A stretch of DNA of 64,000 bases from Bemisia tabaci (GCF_918797505.1 NC_092794.1:35640122-35704121), one strand, 5' to 3'; positions 23,992 to 35,684 are shown, counted from the stretch's first letter. The notes: generated by a model from the sequence alone, not told the origin. Numbers and translations are program-made.

Positions 23992-24063
23992 GTAGTGTAA
24001 GTAATGGTTGTAGTGCTAGCCCTATGATCAGGAGATCCCGAGTTTGACTCCCGCCCAGGGAAC
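23992..24063 (+). repeat. tRNA-like SINE head
   Basis: GTGTAAGTAATGGTTGTAGT is box A-like and GAGTTTGACTCC (about 24040-24051) is box B-like, at tRNA spacing. There is no clear acceptor stem. Read as a tRNA-derived SINE head; the downstream body is not recognised. Confidence 0.5.
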
Positions 24064-24565
24064 TCAAGCTTGATGATCGCAAGCCATATTACTGGGAGCT
24101 TATTGTTTAGAAGGGACTGATGGGGAAAGGAATTCAAGCACGGATATTATATCTCAGTAGCAATTAATTTGGTTCCGCATTCTTGTATTTACTTTATCTT
24201 GTTCAAGTTTATCATTCCAACTAAAATCTTTATAATAACATTTATAACCATAAAAATCAGCGCAAAATGGTTGAACAGCTTCCAAGGAATATAAAAATAT
24301 CAAGGCTGTTAATTTTTAGGTATTCTATAGTATGCCCCCAAAACTTTTCGTAGCAGGGTCTGGTATGATCAAGGAGTTAGATACTTTTTTTTAAAAAAAA
24401 CGACAAAAATGAACATTTTTGAGGGGAAGTTTCTGTTCAGAGAGAGGGCACTCTATACCTTGACCTTAAACCTCCCCCACTCCTCTTCTTTGCTTTCCTT
24501 TAGGTAGGTATGCATCTTAATGTCTTGCTAACACGAATAACACCATACTGAGTGTATTGTATATA

Positions 24566-25562
24566 CAGGGTTATCGAAAAGTCCCCTCCATCCCCTCGAA
24601 CTTTTTACCTAACTAAGGTAAAGATTTGAAACTTGGGGGATGTTCCTACGTCAAAGGGAGCTACTTTTGGCCCCCCTAAAATTTTCAGGGGGGCCCCCCT
24701 TGAGGGAGCAACCGACCCCAACTTTTAATTTTCAAATGGGAAGACCCCCTTTGTGATAGCTCGTTCGAAAAAGCATAAAAAAAAACTTTCCGCGCAAACC
24801 CGAAGTCAATATCTCAAACCGCTTCAAAATGGCGGCCGGTTAAAGTTCAAAATGGCCGAAAATTCACACCGGTTATTTGTTGATGGATTTGCGCGAAAAC
24901 CGGTATCCGAAAGTATTTTGACACCAGAAAAACGAATTTGACGTTAGATTTTCAAAAAAGCCGAAATTTCCAAAATGGCCGCCGGTTAAAGTTCAAAATG
25001 GCCGAAATTTTTTTTTTTTTTTTTTTAGAAATCTAAGTTCAAATGTGTTAATCCTAAGCCAATATACCCTCTTTCAAGTTTGAGGCAATTCCATCAGCAA
25101 AAATCCGAGGTGGCAATTGTCGACCATTTTGAACTTAAACCGGTGGCCATTTCGGAAATTTCGGATTCTTTGAAAATCTAACGTCAAATTCGTTTTTCTG
25201 GTGTCAAAATACTACCGGATACCGATTTTCGAGCAGATCCATCAACAAATAACCGGTGAGAATTTTCGGCCATTTTGAACTTTAACCGGCCGCCATTTTG
25301 GAGCGGTTTGAGATATTGACTTCGGGTTTGCGCGGAAAGTTTTTTTTTATGCTCTTTCGAACGAGCTATCACAAAGGGGGTCTTCCCATTTGAAAATTAA
25401 AAGTGTGGGTCCGTTGCCCCCCCCCCCCAAGGGAAGCCCCCCTGAAAATTTTAGGGGGGCCAAAAAGTAGCTCCCTTTGACGTAGGAACCCGCAAGTTTC
25501 AAATCTTTACCTTAATTAGGTAAAAAGTTCGAGGGGGTGGAAGGGACTTTTGGATCACCCTG
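24566..25562. mobile_element. Family A hairpin element, copy 3 (997 bp)
   Basis: Same length as copy 2, termini CAGGGTTATCGAAAAGTCCC (two changes) and the inverse, TA on both sides (24564-24565, 25563-25564). The full-length hairpin has AAAATGGCGGCCGGTTAAAG-type blocks in both arms and an added T run near 25011-25026 in the centre. Confidence 0.9.
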
Positions 25563-25848
25563 TATTACGCTCTAGTCAGGACTAATAGACAAAAAAATAA
25601 AATTTTGCATTTATTCAAGTGCGATAAATTTGATTTTTTTCTGGGAAAAATACTCATTTTTAAGCCTATTGCTCTCGTAAATGGGTCATTTTTGCGAAAC
25701 TGAGCCAGCAAAGTGTAGTTTGGCGACCTTCAAACGACTGAACTGTCGTTTAACATGGCATCCAAATCATAGTTAGAATTTTTGTCTAAGTTTTGAGTTT
25801 TAAGGGTCTGCCGCCATCTTGAATTTGAGAATTTTGTAAAACTAAGGT

Positions 25849-28440
25849 CAAAGGACCCCGCACACCTCTTATGGGAAGCTGCACCCTGAAGAATTGCCTT
25901 CTGACTTATTTCATTCGATTCTCCTCAAGATGCTGATCAAAAGTTATAGTTGCGCCAACTTTCTACGATGCACCGTTTTCGCAAAAAACCTATGAGAAGA
26001 TTCAATTATCTATATGTATAAATAAAATCGTTGGGGGTTTCACTGTAACGCTTATTTCTGGAGTTCTACCGGACCGATTTCGACGATGCTTGACTCTGGT
26101 GAAAGCCCTTGACGTCCCGATGTCCGCAAAACTTTCAGACTTCCAAATTTTTCAGCCTCTTTCGCTTGAGACGCTCTTGAAGCCAAATCCACCCCCCTCC
26201 GACCTTAAGTTTCCGAGAGTTGCGGTATGTTTCCGTTGTAACGCCTAATTTGAGAGATCTACCGGGGCGATTTTTACGATTTTTGGGTCGATTGAAAGCT
26301 TCCAGCTCCTAGATGCTCGCAAAACTATGAGAATTTCCAATTTTTCAGCCACATCTGTGTAAACCGCTGAGAGATGCAAATAGACCCCTCTCCATATTAC
26401 TACAACACAGCCTTCACCCAACGCCGAAGGTCAAACTCGGACTCTGTCTCAGCACTGCTGTCTGAATAAAAGGAAGCCGCTCCAGCTACGTGGTTCCATA
26501 AAACTGTCGAAGCGGCGCGATGACATGGGTTTTCCCGTCCTTTTTGTCTAACAACCCTCGAGACCGAGGCTGCCCGCTACGGGATCGCTGCCCTATTGTC
26601 TCATATGCCAAACAAAATCTGACCCTCAAAATTTAAAGACAGTAGAAATGCAATTTTTTCTATCATTCGGAAATTGTTTTTACAGTGTATATTTTTCGAT
26701 TCGCGGTGAAATTTTGAGCAGAATGGTGGTCAAACTAATGAAAATACATGATTCTACGGTACACTAAGATCGATACCACAACTGCTGCATTTATAACCTG
26801 CTGAACGATATTTCCGTTACTTATCAACATATCACGACGAAATTTAGTTCATTGTAATATACTTTTTTAGCAGAGCGTAAATTTACTGAGAAAGTTGAAA
26901 TCGAACCCGATGAGAGAAATTTCATCAATTTTTTTGGAGCTCCACTAGGCCGAGCAGGAAGGGAAAAAAGGATGACGAATTGAGATCTATTGCTGTCGCC
27001 TGGTCTCCTGACTCCTGACTCATGTCCAGGCCCAGCTATTCTTGAACGCTTTGACGAGATTTTGTCGGCAGACAAGTCAAAACATGATTTTCCGACCAGG
27101 GAGCGACATCCAAACCTCGCGCTAATGCTCTCATTGTATTTTTATTGGAGTTATGTCCGAATATTTTGAAAAAAGCCGAAAATGGTCTCTTTTTTAAAGC
27201 GCAGTGTTTGCAATTCTGCCCTGCTACGGAAGAACGACATATGAACATTCGAGAGTTGCCAAATTTTCTTCGATAAAATGTTTATTTTTGAGGAAAATTA
27301 TGAATATTTTCCCCATGAAATTTTCAGACGTTTTAGATCAAATTAAAAACAAAATTATCCAAGAAATTGGTAGACAAGCATTCAAAAATTTTCCTGAAAT
27401 TTAGTGGTTTTCGGGCGCCACCCGACGTATGATTGTTTAAGTCTGTGGTTTTGGCGTGGTGTTGGCTGGAGTCCTGGAGGACGCCAGTGAGCTACTCCTC
27501 CTGGCCAATACCAAGTGCGCAGGGCTTACATTGTCATATTCCGGAGGGACTTCGCCTTATTTAACTCACAGTTAATGCCCCCCCCCCCTCCCCGAAGAAA
27601 AATCCCTTAACCATCTACTATCCATAACTATCTGAACTATCCATAACTATATGAACTATCCATAATGCTTCTTGGCAATTTCGCGTAATTTCGTTTTTCT
27701 TTTGAAAATTTACAAGGAAGATCATTACGGAACTGAAAACAGGTAAACTAATTTATTAAGGAATGCCTCTCGTATTCATGTATTCAGAAGAGTTCTTATT
27801 GGATTACAATACTTTATCATCTTTTTGCATTTACGGCACGGAATACGGCTCGCTTGCGAGCCGTAAGTCACTCGCGAAGCGAGTGACCGGGGGTTCAGGG
27901 GGCGGAGCCCCCGGCTAGACGCGAGGCGAGCGAAGCGAGCCACAGCGGCTAGTTCGGTGATAAAAAGCCAGAAAGATTCCTCATTTCAGTACTCAATTGA
28001 CAAGCGGCTGTGTGTCAACAAGGAAATCATGGGGGTTCCCGCACCAAGCGGCAGTCTTATCTCGGATTCCGCACGCCGTTTTGCTCGACCACCATCCAAA
28101 TCAGATTCTTGAGGAGCATAAGAACAGGAAAGTCTGAGCGTCCACCGGGCGAGTGCGGGAGGGAGATAGCCCCTGAGTCGGCAGGTACAGATAAGAAGAC
28201 GGACACGCGCTACGGTTTTTCCTCATTCACATCGGACCTGTTCTCAAATGCTTTGTTCTTTTTTATTCACAGTCGCCGAATAATTGAATCTTCTCATAGG
28301 TTTTTTACGAAAACGGTGCATCGCAGAAAGTTGGCGCAATTATAACTTTTGATCAGCATCTTGAGGAGAATCGACTGACATAAGTCAGAAGGCAATTCTT
28401 CATGGTGCAGCTTCCCATAAGAGGTGTGCGGGGTCCTTTG
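25849..28440. repeat. Inverted repeat with 160-bp arms and 2.3-kb spacer
   Basis: Arms 25849-26009 and 28281-28440 mirror each other (CAAAGGACCCCGCACACCTC and complement). The spacer starts with two diverged modules about 200 bp apart containing TCTACCGGRSCGATTT, a phrase style common in insect Helitron-like repeats, and includes a 19-bp tandem repeat (27611-27665, unit CTATCCATAACTATCTGAA) and a micro-hairpin cluster. No gene is recognised. Confidence 0.75.
27845..27912. repeat. Cluster of GC-rich micro-hairpins
   Basis: ACGGCTCGC-TT-GCGAGCCGT (27845-27864), TCACTCGC-GAA-GCGAGTGA (27868-27886) and GGGGGC-GGA-GCCCCC (27898-27912) follow each other within 70 bp. The middle stem is the same as at 5942-5960 with a different loop. 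Confidence 0.8.
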
Positions 28441-28534
28441 AATTTAGCGACTCAAAAAACATAAGTACCCCAAGTTTCATTTTAATCTGACCATTTCCTA
28501 ATTTATGGCCACAATTCGGCGCTCCCAGACCATA

Positions 28535-29240
28535 GTGGGTCGCGTCGGCCGTCTAGAGCACCGAAACGGGTCCCACGGCGCGAAGCGCGCAACACTTAAA
28601 TTGCTCTCTTGCGCTTATATATTATCGTAAGAATCCGTGCCGTCGTTTGGGCTGCAGTCGAGTTCAAACCGAATCAATTTTCGGATTAAGGGAGTTAGGT
28701 GTGACTAAGAGTGTCGGCCACCCGTTTGCTATCGGGACTTTAGTAGGACGTCATTTACCTTGACCGAGGGTGGCTACCGCCACTCTTGATCGCACAAAAA
28801 TTGTTTCGGTATCAAATTAAAGGTCAGGCAATTCAACGGCTCCGTTAGAAAAGGCAAAATATCCATTTTCTAGCCTGTCAAAAAGTTATGTGACCTTGAA
28901 ATTTCCAAAAATTTGAAGAATTTTAGTTTTTCCCACTTTAGAAAAATTTAAGCCCAGAAGGAAAATTGATAAGAAATACAATTGTTCTCCTGGAAATTAC
29001 GTATCATTTAAAAAAAAAGTGGATCAAAATCGGATCAATAGCAACCGAAGGACAGCGCTTTGGAAAAAACCAAAATGGCGGACTTTAACGGCCGCCATCT
29101 TGCTCCAGTCACGGGTCTCAGAGTGTTGCTCCTTCCAGAATTACTCCTGAGGGTACCACCAATGAGCCTTGAAAGCGGCATATTCCAATCAAAAAGTGCA
29201 GGGTTTTTGCCATTCTTGGGTCGTAGTCAACGGACTATAA
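28535..29240 (+). repeat. Third copy of the giant-palindrome module
   Basis: Matches about 22055-22560 (same orientation as the right arm), including ACGGCGCGAAGCGCGCAAC and the GGCGGACTTTAACGGCCGCC phrase, with a few percent divergence. It is interrupted by a 162-bp insertion at 28627-28788. Confidence 0.85.
28627..28788 (+). mobile_element. 162-bp insertion, SINE-like, unclassified
   Basis: Absent from the homologous positions in both arms of the giant palindrome, where ATTATCGCAC is continuous. ATC is present on both sides (28624-28626, 28789-28791). The 3' end carries the hairpin GTGGC-TACC-GCCAC followed by TCTTGAT. The same ending occurs at about 32722-32742 after an otherwise different upstream sequence, so this is a dispersed family. 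No box A/B is seen. Confidence 0.6.
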
Positions 29241-29400
29241 ATTTACATTGTTTAAATGGGAAAATTCGCAACTTTACCACGTAATATGAAAAAACCTGCG
29301 TCATATTTTTGAAATCTGAATAGAGTTGGCTTATCTAGAGACAATTGCCCGTCGATAGCCGCAAAAATCATGAAAATCGGCGATTAATCATTAATTGTTA

Positions 29401-31105
29401 GATCGAAGAAGAAATTTTCTTCGGAAAGCTATGGCTGAATTGACTTTACAACTGAACTTGTGAGAGCATCAACTGAGGCAAATTTTGCAGAAAGTTATAC
29501 ATGGTAAGTGATAATTATTTCAACGCTCTCTTAGTTTTAAAAAGAGATGAGTTTTAAAAATCAAAATCTACACAACTGTAGATATCCCTGAAAAGAAATA
29601 CAATTGTAGAATCCCAAGAAAAGAAAAAGAAGAAAGAAAAGAAATACGAAGAAATTCAATGATAAATTGCAACAACGGTAGGTACTTATTTCAAATTAAT
29701 TGCTCTAAAAATTGTTCCTTCAATGAGTAAATAGGCAACATTCTCAACACTACAATGCAATAGAAATAATTTTACCATGGAATTGAAATTCAAAGAAATG
29801 TGTGCAGCTGCTTGAGTAATAGAAGTTTGGAAATCAGGGCATTCAACAGCTTCCCAGACCTCATTAGTGTTACAATCTAAAAATTGTAAGGATTAAAAGT
29901 GTCAAGCTCTCAAAATTTTTGTTCTCTGATTATCAAGAAGCCCTGCTAAAAATGTTCAGTGTCATTTTTATTTTTGTTTGTGAAAGGAAATTATTTTAAG
30001 ATTTTTTGGCATTCTTGGTGTCCTCTGAGACTCTGACAATTTTTGTACTTTATTTTTCATCAAATAATGAACATTTGCATTGTAATTTTTGTCCATATTT
30101 AGGAGAGTACATTATTCGATGATTATCTTCAGTATGTATTAGATCTTTCCCCCAGCGACAAGGTTTACTGAAATTTTATGAGATCTATATAGTTCTCATA
30201 GGTACTGACCTGCATCATGGTCATAGTATCATCTTTGAGGAGTAAATGAAAACAAATTATTTTCTCTTGGTTCCTCAATTCAGGGCTCTGATGAATAAAC
30301 CCTGTTTGACAACAATGTTAGTGGGTAAAATTGCTCCCTCCAAAATCCTTTAAGCGGTATCAATTTAGTGGTAAAGTTATCAACGACCCTCATTGAATCT
30401 CATCTGGTTCACTGAATTTCTGAGGGATAGACAGGGTGACAGGTTCTGTAAAAGTTAGGAAATTAAGCCCTCCTCACTGTGAAAATATGTCAGGTAGTTT
30501 TGCTGCGGAGCATTGAAATTCCTTCTCCCAGTAAAAAAATTGGACTTTTCAGTTTAAAGAGACTAAACACTTAAAATTAAGTCAAGTAAAAACTTGAAAT
30601 TTTTGTGAAAAGAATTTTTATCTGAGACACCTAATGTCAAAAGAGGACATTCCAAAATCAGGGAAAAGTTAGTGACCACTACGCTTAAAATCCCAGAAAA
30701 GAATTTTCTGCGCATCGAAGTCATTAATTACACAATTTTCAGAAATTATGTTGAATTATTTATCAGCAGAGAAATGAAAAGACTGAAAGTCTTTGAGGAT
30801 GAACTTTGTGGATTGCGGTAAGTAGTTTCCCAGTTTGGCCATGGTATTGATATATTCGTTTCGTCATTAATCATTATCAATAAAAATATCCCTATCTACC
30901 GTAAATGTTGGAAAACCAGTGTGCATGTAATCTGGTAATCCTTAATTAATCAACTGTAGATTTCTTACCTGCTAAACTGCCTGATGAGTTGAAAAAAATG
31001 TTCACTTAGAGACAGATTCTTATGTCCTGGTTCATGCTTTCATAAGTTGAGTTGCACTGTCAATTCTGTCGCATAGCTTTCAGCAGAAAATTTCTTCCTT
31101 GATAT
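29401..31105. repeat. Old, diverged inverted repeat
   Basis: 29401-29467 (AAGAAGAAATTTTCTTCGGA region) matches the reverse complement of about 31040-31105 at roughly 75-80%. The interior is AT-rich without a firm gene. Confidence 0.5.
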
Positions 31106-31109
31106 GACG

Positions 31110-32640
31110 TTTGATGATTCATCGTTGAGATAGCTTTGAACTGATTGATGATGAATGGAACTAAAAGTGCCATTAATCGATGAATCAGAGATCAAAGTAA
31201 GATGTGAAGCTATAAGAGCAGGGATCGTAACGGACAAAAGTGAACGTCTGTTCTACGTGTCTAAACTGAGACTTATCTGAGAAATTTAGCAACACCACAC
31301 AGAGGTTTTCACTTCGTAATAAAGCTTAAAATTATTTATCACTGGAGGAGTTTCTTTAGTAAATTAGCATGCTTAAAGGTACATCCTGACGTGAGAGAAA
31401 AACAATGGTATTGGTACCTGAGCGTAAGTATGTATGTCCTTGAGTGTTAACGTAGAAAGACTCTTAATAAACATTAAACAAGGAAACAAAACTGGACGAA
31501 GGTACTGTAATACCTAATTTACTTTAAAACTGCTAAAAGAAGAACCAAAAGACAAACCTCACTTATCTTAAATGTATAAACACTTGGTATCGCTCAGAGC
31601 TCAGAAAAACCTTGAGCGAAATGGACTCATATCCGTAGAATTTGAGGAGTAAAAAGGCTGTAATGCCAGAAAAATGTGAGCTTCGCACTCTTGAATGGAT
31701 TCAAGATCACATAATTTTAGTGAAGCGACTTTAAATCGCTTGATTTGAACCAAAAATGAAGAGAGAAAAATGAGAGAATAGCATGGTGAGGTTTTGAGTT
31801 CTAAGATTGGATATTCAGAATTCACTTCACAATGAGGCGATAGACTTCTGTTCCAGGTTGTAAAACACGATGATAATGATTGTCACAAACATCGTTGAAG
31901 TCGTAAATGGATTGAAATCATTGAAACCAAATGATTTCATATTGTCTCGATCGTTCTTGATGTCCATGAAATAGGAACTAACCTAACATTCGTGATTTGT
32001 TTTGTTTTGTTGTTCCGCTCGCGAGTTGATGACGTTGATGACTGCAGAGAGCACTGACACTGTTACTCTACCGTGTGTATGTGTTAGTGAAGTCGGGTTT
32101 CATGATTTTCGAGTTGCTGTCCAAGATACAGCCTAAACGGTAAAAGTAAACCCCAACTTATGTATAATTTTTGGAATCCTCATATCTTCAAGATGATTCC
32201 AGGAAATAACCATAACTTCATTCCAGAATAGTGTAAGCGAGAAATTCAATGATAAGCGTCAGCAGGTCGGGTCGCCCATTGCACCCGAAAAGCAGTTTAG
32301 ACGCAATATTTTTCTTAGGATGCCTTGGATATTAATGAAACTAAAATGCACACTACACGGGAACAAGACAATTCTTTTGATATAACATTACATAGGGCTC
32401 TGATGTCGCGTATTCTCCATAGCTTTGTCCGAACGTGAAAATGGTCAAGTTGGATACTTTTCGCTTTTTTAGGCACATATGCGTAATTATCTCTTTTAAT
32501 AAATCATCAACCTCCTTGAAACTCAACAGTGCGTTAGACGGGATCAAGACGCATCTTTAGACACCAAAATTTCTAAAATCCGTCGCTCCGTTGCTTTTAA
32601 AAGTTTACCGGACCGCAACTAAAAACCCAAATAAGCCAAG
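31110..32640. other. No gene recognised
   Basis: AT-rich intergenic or intronic DNA. A ~30-bp phrase, CGATGAATCAGAGATCAAAG at about 31177, recurs with one change near 36696. Short frames have no recognisable domain. Confidence 0.4.
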
Positions 32641-33063
32641 TTCGTGTAACTATGGTGTCGTTGCCTCGACCGGGCTGTGCTGTGTTGCCAATTGTTGGAG
32701 GATAGGTTACTTGCCCGGTGGTGGCTACCGCCACTCATGATGCAATATTCGGGCTACGAAAATTTATCTCGTCATAAATATATACACACATACATAATCA
32801 TATATACATACATATATATACATATATATGAATAAAGAAAAAAACACTAAGAAGTGGCCCGAAACCTGTAAGTAACGAGGTGGAGAAATGGTGCTGGGTC
32901 CACACCGTTTCGTGGGAAAAACAAAGCCAAGAAGTTCCAAAAATGAAAATTAGAGTCAAAAATAATTTTTTGAACTCTAATGCGCACCAGTACGAAACTG
33001 AGGAGGGAGAGTGTTCAGCTCAGGCAGTTTGCAATGGAATATTAAGTTGGAGTCACGTCGAGA

Positions 33064-33106
33064 GATCTATACCGGTTTGGGCCTTTTTAGACCTCATCAG
33101 TAGATC
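33064..33106 (-). ncRNA. Hammerhead-ribozyme-like motif (minus copy)
   Basis: Identical in sequence to the plus-strand motif at 33627-33669: stem I GATCTA/TAGATC, the CTGATGA box, stem II GGTC/GGCC with loop TAAAAA, then CAAA where GAAA is expected, and a self-complementary stem III ACC/GGT with a GTA cleavage triplet. The G12-to-C change would be expected to abolish cleavage. Confidence 0.55.
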
Positions 33107-33626
33107 ACACTTGGCAGTGAACCCAACTTAACATGCCGCAAAATCCAAGATGGCATTAAAACGCCATCATGGATATGACCCGAGGCATGACACAAAAGTG
33201 TGATCCTCGCGCCATCTACCGTCGCTGCTGAACAACTCTCATAACAAAACAAGGAAAACCCGAAAAAATGATAATCAGGCTGGTTGGAGACGCGAACGCA
33301 TCTAGACGCAACCGCCCGCTCCCGAACGGGAGAAAACACATGTCCCCAAACTGTGCGTACAAATGAAGAAAAAAACACTAAGAAGTGGCCCGAAACCTGT
33401 AGGTAACAAGGTGGAGAAATGGTGCTTTGTTTTTAATATAAACAATTTATAACGACAGTATTTATTAGCCAACCAAAAGTTAAAAATTAAATTTCTAAAA
33501 AATATAATTAAATGCAGGATAGAAAAATTATATAAATTTAATATAAGCAGAGATAGTAATCTTTTACCTTTTGTATCAGGGTTAATTAACAATTAGAAGG
33601 AGTTTAATGTCTTCACTGCCGAGGGT

Positions 33627-33669
33627 GATCTACTGATGAGGTCTAAAAAGGCCCAAACCGGTATAGATC
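33627..33669 (+). ncRNA. Hammerhead-ribozyme-like motif (plus copy)
   Basis: Stem I 33627-33632 with 33664-33669 (6 bp, perfect), CTGATGA at 33633-33639, stem II 33640-33643 with 33650-33653, CAAA at 33654-33657, palindromic ACCGGT at 33657-33662 and A at 33663 as the cleavage nucleotide. All elements of the fold are present except G12, which is C. Confidence 0.55.
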
Positions 33670-33837
33670 TCTCGACGTGACTCCAACTTAATATTCCATT
33701 GCAAACTGCCTGAGCTGAACACTCTCCCTCCTTAGTTTCGTACTGGTGCGCATTAGAGTTCAAATTTCAATTTTTGGAACTTCTTGGCTTTGTTTTCCCC
33801 ACGAAATGGTGTGGACCCAGCACCATTTCTCCACCTT

Positions 33838-34165
33838 GTTACATATATATGAATTTGAATGGCATATATTTTCGTGATCTACGACACGTGAACGGTGCTC
33901 TCCACAAGGTCTCAGGTCTGGGTCCCACATCATGGGAGAATGCAAGTGTACTTTCTTTGGAAAATAAACTAAAAAATTGCAGAAATAATACTTAACATAA
34001 CCCTGCACTTTTGCTGCATCTATAAAAGCCCGGAGGTTTGCCCAGAATGTCCACTTAATAGACTACTGTTCCTGTCACCTTGTGTGTCAGTGTCTCTGTC
34101 CAGATCATTTTGATTTTCATTGTAATAAACTTGCATGTATTGCCTAAACTTCAAGTTACTTGCAC
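33838..34165 (+). promoter_or_regulatory. Possible solo LTR or promoter-like block
   Basis: TATAAAAG at 34021-34028 is followed about 100 bp later by AATAAA at 34124-34129, a spacing typical of LTR R regions. Ends TG...CA and a target duplication could not be fixed, so it may be an LTR remnant or coincidence. Confidence 0.25.
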
Positions 34166-34285
34166 TGCCTCATCCTATTGATGACCTTTGTACTTCTTTG
34201 GCAACCTTGCAAATTTGGACTAATCGTAGCACTATAGCAGTCAACAACAATAATTACTAATTTCTAAATTATTTTCTTAGCTCAC

Positions 34286-34414
34286 CGTCCCATTCACAAC
34301 AAATCCTTGGAAATGAAAGTTTATGTCCTTCCCTTGACTGCATGGATCATTGGCTCCGTCCACATTTAATGCTATCTCAGAGGGCATGAAAACCCATCCA
34401 GAGGGTCCAGAGAC
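34286..34414 (-). CDS. NOMO: NOMO (Nodal modulator) exon
   Basis: The 129-bp internal exon encodes 43 residues in phase 0. It is bounded by acceptor TGTCTCCTTAG and donor GTGAGC on the minus strand. The peptide starts VSGPSGWVFMPSEIALNVDG and ends CSQGKDINFHFQGFVVNGT. It corresponds closely to the N-terminal luminal part of animal NOMO proteins, where a GW-x-F-x-P segment, an xVDG turn, a conserved Cys and DINFxFxGFxVNG occur in this order. NOMO is an ER membrane protein of about 1,200 residues built of repeated beta-sandwich domains and acts with Nicalin and TMEM147 at the translocon. This exon follows the one at 38951-39050 directly in frame. The next expected segment is not found between here and the left edge. 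Confidence 0.92.
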
Positions 34415-34653
34415 CTAAGGAGACAGCAAATTTGTATTGATTAGTTATGAGGGTCAAAATACGTACTTTACTTTCAACCTAGAAACATAAAAATTGTGAC
34501 AGTTAAAAGTAGTTGAGCCTGGTTGCTGAGGGATTACTTTTTAACCAAGGTGGGAATGGACATTGACAAAGATGAAACGTTTTGTGATTCAAATGACTTT
34601 TCATAGTCACTTTTTTTATATTATTTGAGTCACCTCTTAGCAAAGTTTCCTAA

Positions 34654-35270
34654 TGGGCCTGTTGCAAACTTTCGCTAGAGCAAAAATAAGAGTTGTTTTC
34701 ATTAGATAATGCCTCAAAAATCACTATGAGCGCATCGGCAAAGTCTGAAATGCACTCATAACTTCACAATCTGCGTAAGAAATTTGCGTTTTTATTAGCT
34801 TCCCGCTTTAAAAACAATACTACGGCACAGGTGAACATTTTGTTACAGGAGGCTCTCCATCGTCGGAAGTATTCATCAAGGCCGCCGCTTCCGTAGTTCC
34901 GCGCGTAATTCGAAGAGAGTTCAAGGTCAATCAAGGCGGGCACAAGGAAAATATGAATGTAAATACGCCGATTGGTATCTGATCTTATCCTGGTCAGATG
35001 TTATCTCGTCCCACCACACGCGTTTTGGCGGATTAAAGTCGGCCATGATGAATATTGCCAAGGATGGAACGACTCCTCTAACAAAATGTTCACCTGTGGC
35101 ATAGTATCGTTTTTGAAGCGGGAAGCTCAATGAACGGCGAAGTTCTTACGCAGATTGTGAAGTTATGAGTGCATTTCAGACTTTGCTGATGCATTCATCG
35201 TGATTTTTGAGGCATTATCTGTAAGAAACAACTGTTAGTTTTGATCTAGCAAAAGTTTGCAACAGGCCCA
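34654..35270. mobile_element. 617-bp inverted-repeat element in NOMO intron
   Basis: Arms of about 205 bp (34654-34860 and 35062-35270) begin TGGGCCTGTTGCAAACTTT and its inverse. The 200-bp centre has no recognised content. A target duplication is not clear (TAA on the left, TTG on the right). GGGCC termini are reminiscent of PIF/Harbinger MITEs, but without a convincing 3-bp duplication this stays tentative. Confidence 0.75.
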
Positions 35271-35684
35271 TTGTGAAGAGGGTAACATTCACAGTTATGA
35301 ATAAAAGAGGTAAAAATTTGAGTTGTAACCATTCTCAAAATTTTCTTTCTCCTGCTATGCTAATGACTGCAGACACGGCAGTGGAATAATCTTTCATACA
35401 CAGCATTCACTTCAGAATTACTAAATCGGGCAAGATACAGGGGTTTTTCCTCCCGATAAAACCTGCGACAAGGGATGTACTTTAATACTTCAAGCCTCAC
35501 AATCTCATTTAGAATATACTAAGATTAGAAAAATGATTGCATAACGATTTGATCTAACCTAACCAGGAACAGCAAATAGTTTGTATTGTAGCATGGAGCT
35601 TCCTAGGAATGAAAGAAATTATTCTTCATAGAATTCCTATCTCACAGACTTAGGTAAGCAATAGCCCTGAGAATTTCCCCAACT

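Larger units (their letters stand above)
32836..33840. mobile_element. Retroelement composite with inverted and direct terminal copies
   Basis: A ~240-bp block at 32877-33120 is repeated inverted at about 33615-33840, and a ~60-bp segment ending AACACTAAGAAGTGGCCCGA is repeated directly at 32836-32895 and 33362-33425. Each inverted block carries a hammerhead-like motif. A more diverged relative of the block lies at about 50340-50470. This mixture of direct and inverted terminal copies fits Penelope-like pseudo-LTRs or a small ribozyme-bearing retroelement, but no reverse transcriptase is present here. Confidence 0.55.

Noticed and set aside
3837..25372. Recurrent small peptide beginning MIARSKEHKKRK in several places
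   Set aside because: It is the reading of both arms of family A hairpins; copies carry frame-changing differences and no selection is evident.
26010..26400. Helitron terminus
   Set aside because: TCTACCGGRSCGATTT phrases are suggestive, but no TC start, CTRR end or 3' hairpin could be placed.
31156..31281. Plus-strand frame MELKVPLIDESEIKV as coding exon
   Set aside because: It partly overlaps sequence recurring at 36688-36718 and lies beside the decayed inverted repeat; no splice support.
33838..34165. Confident solo LTR
   Set aside because: TATA and AATAAA spacing fits, but no paired LTR, no TG...CA ends and no target duplication could be fixed.
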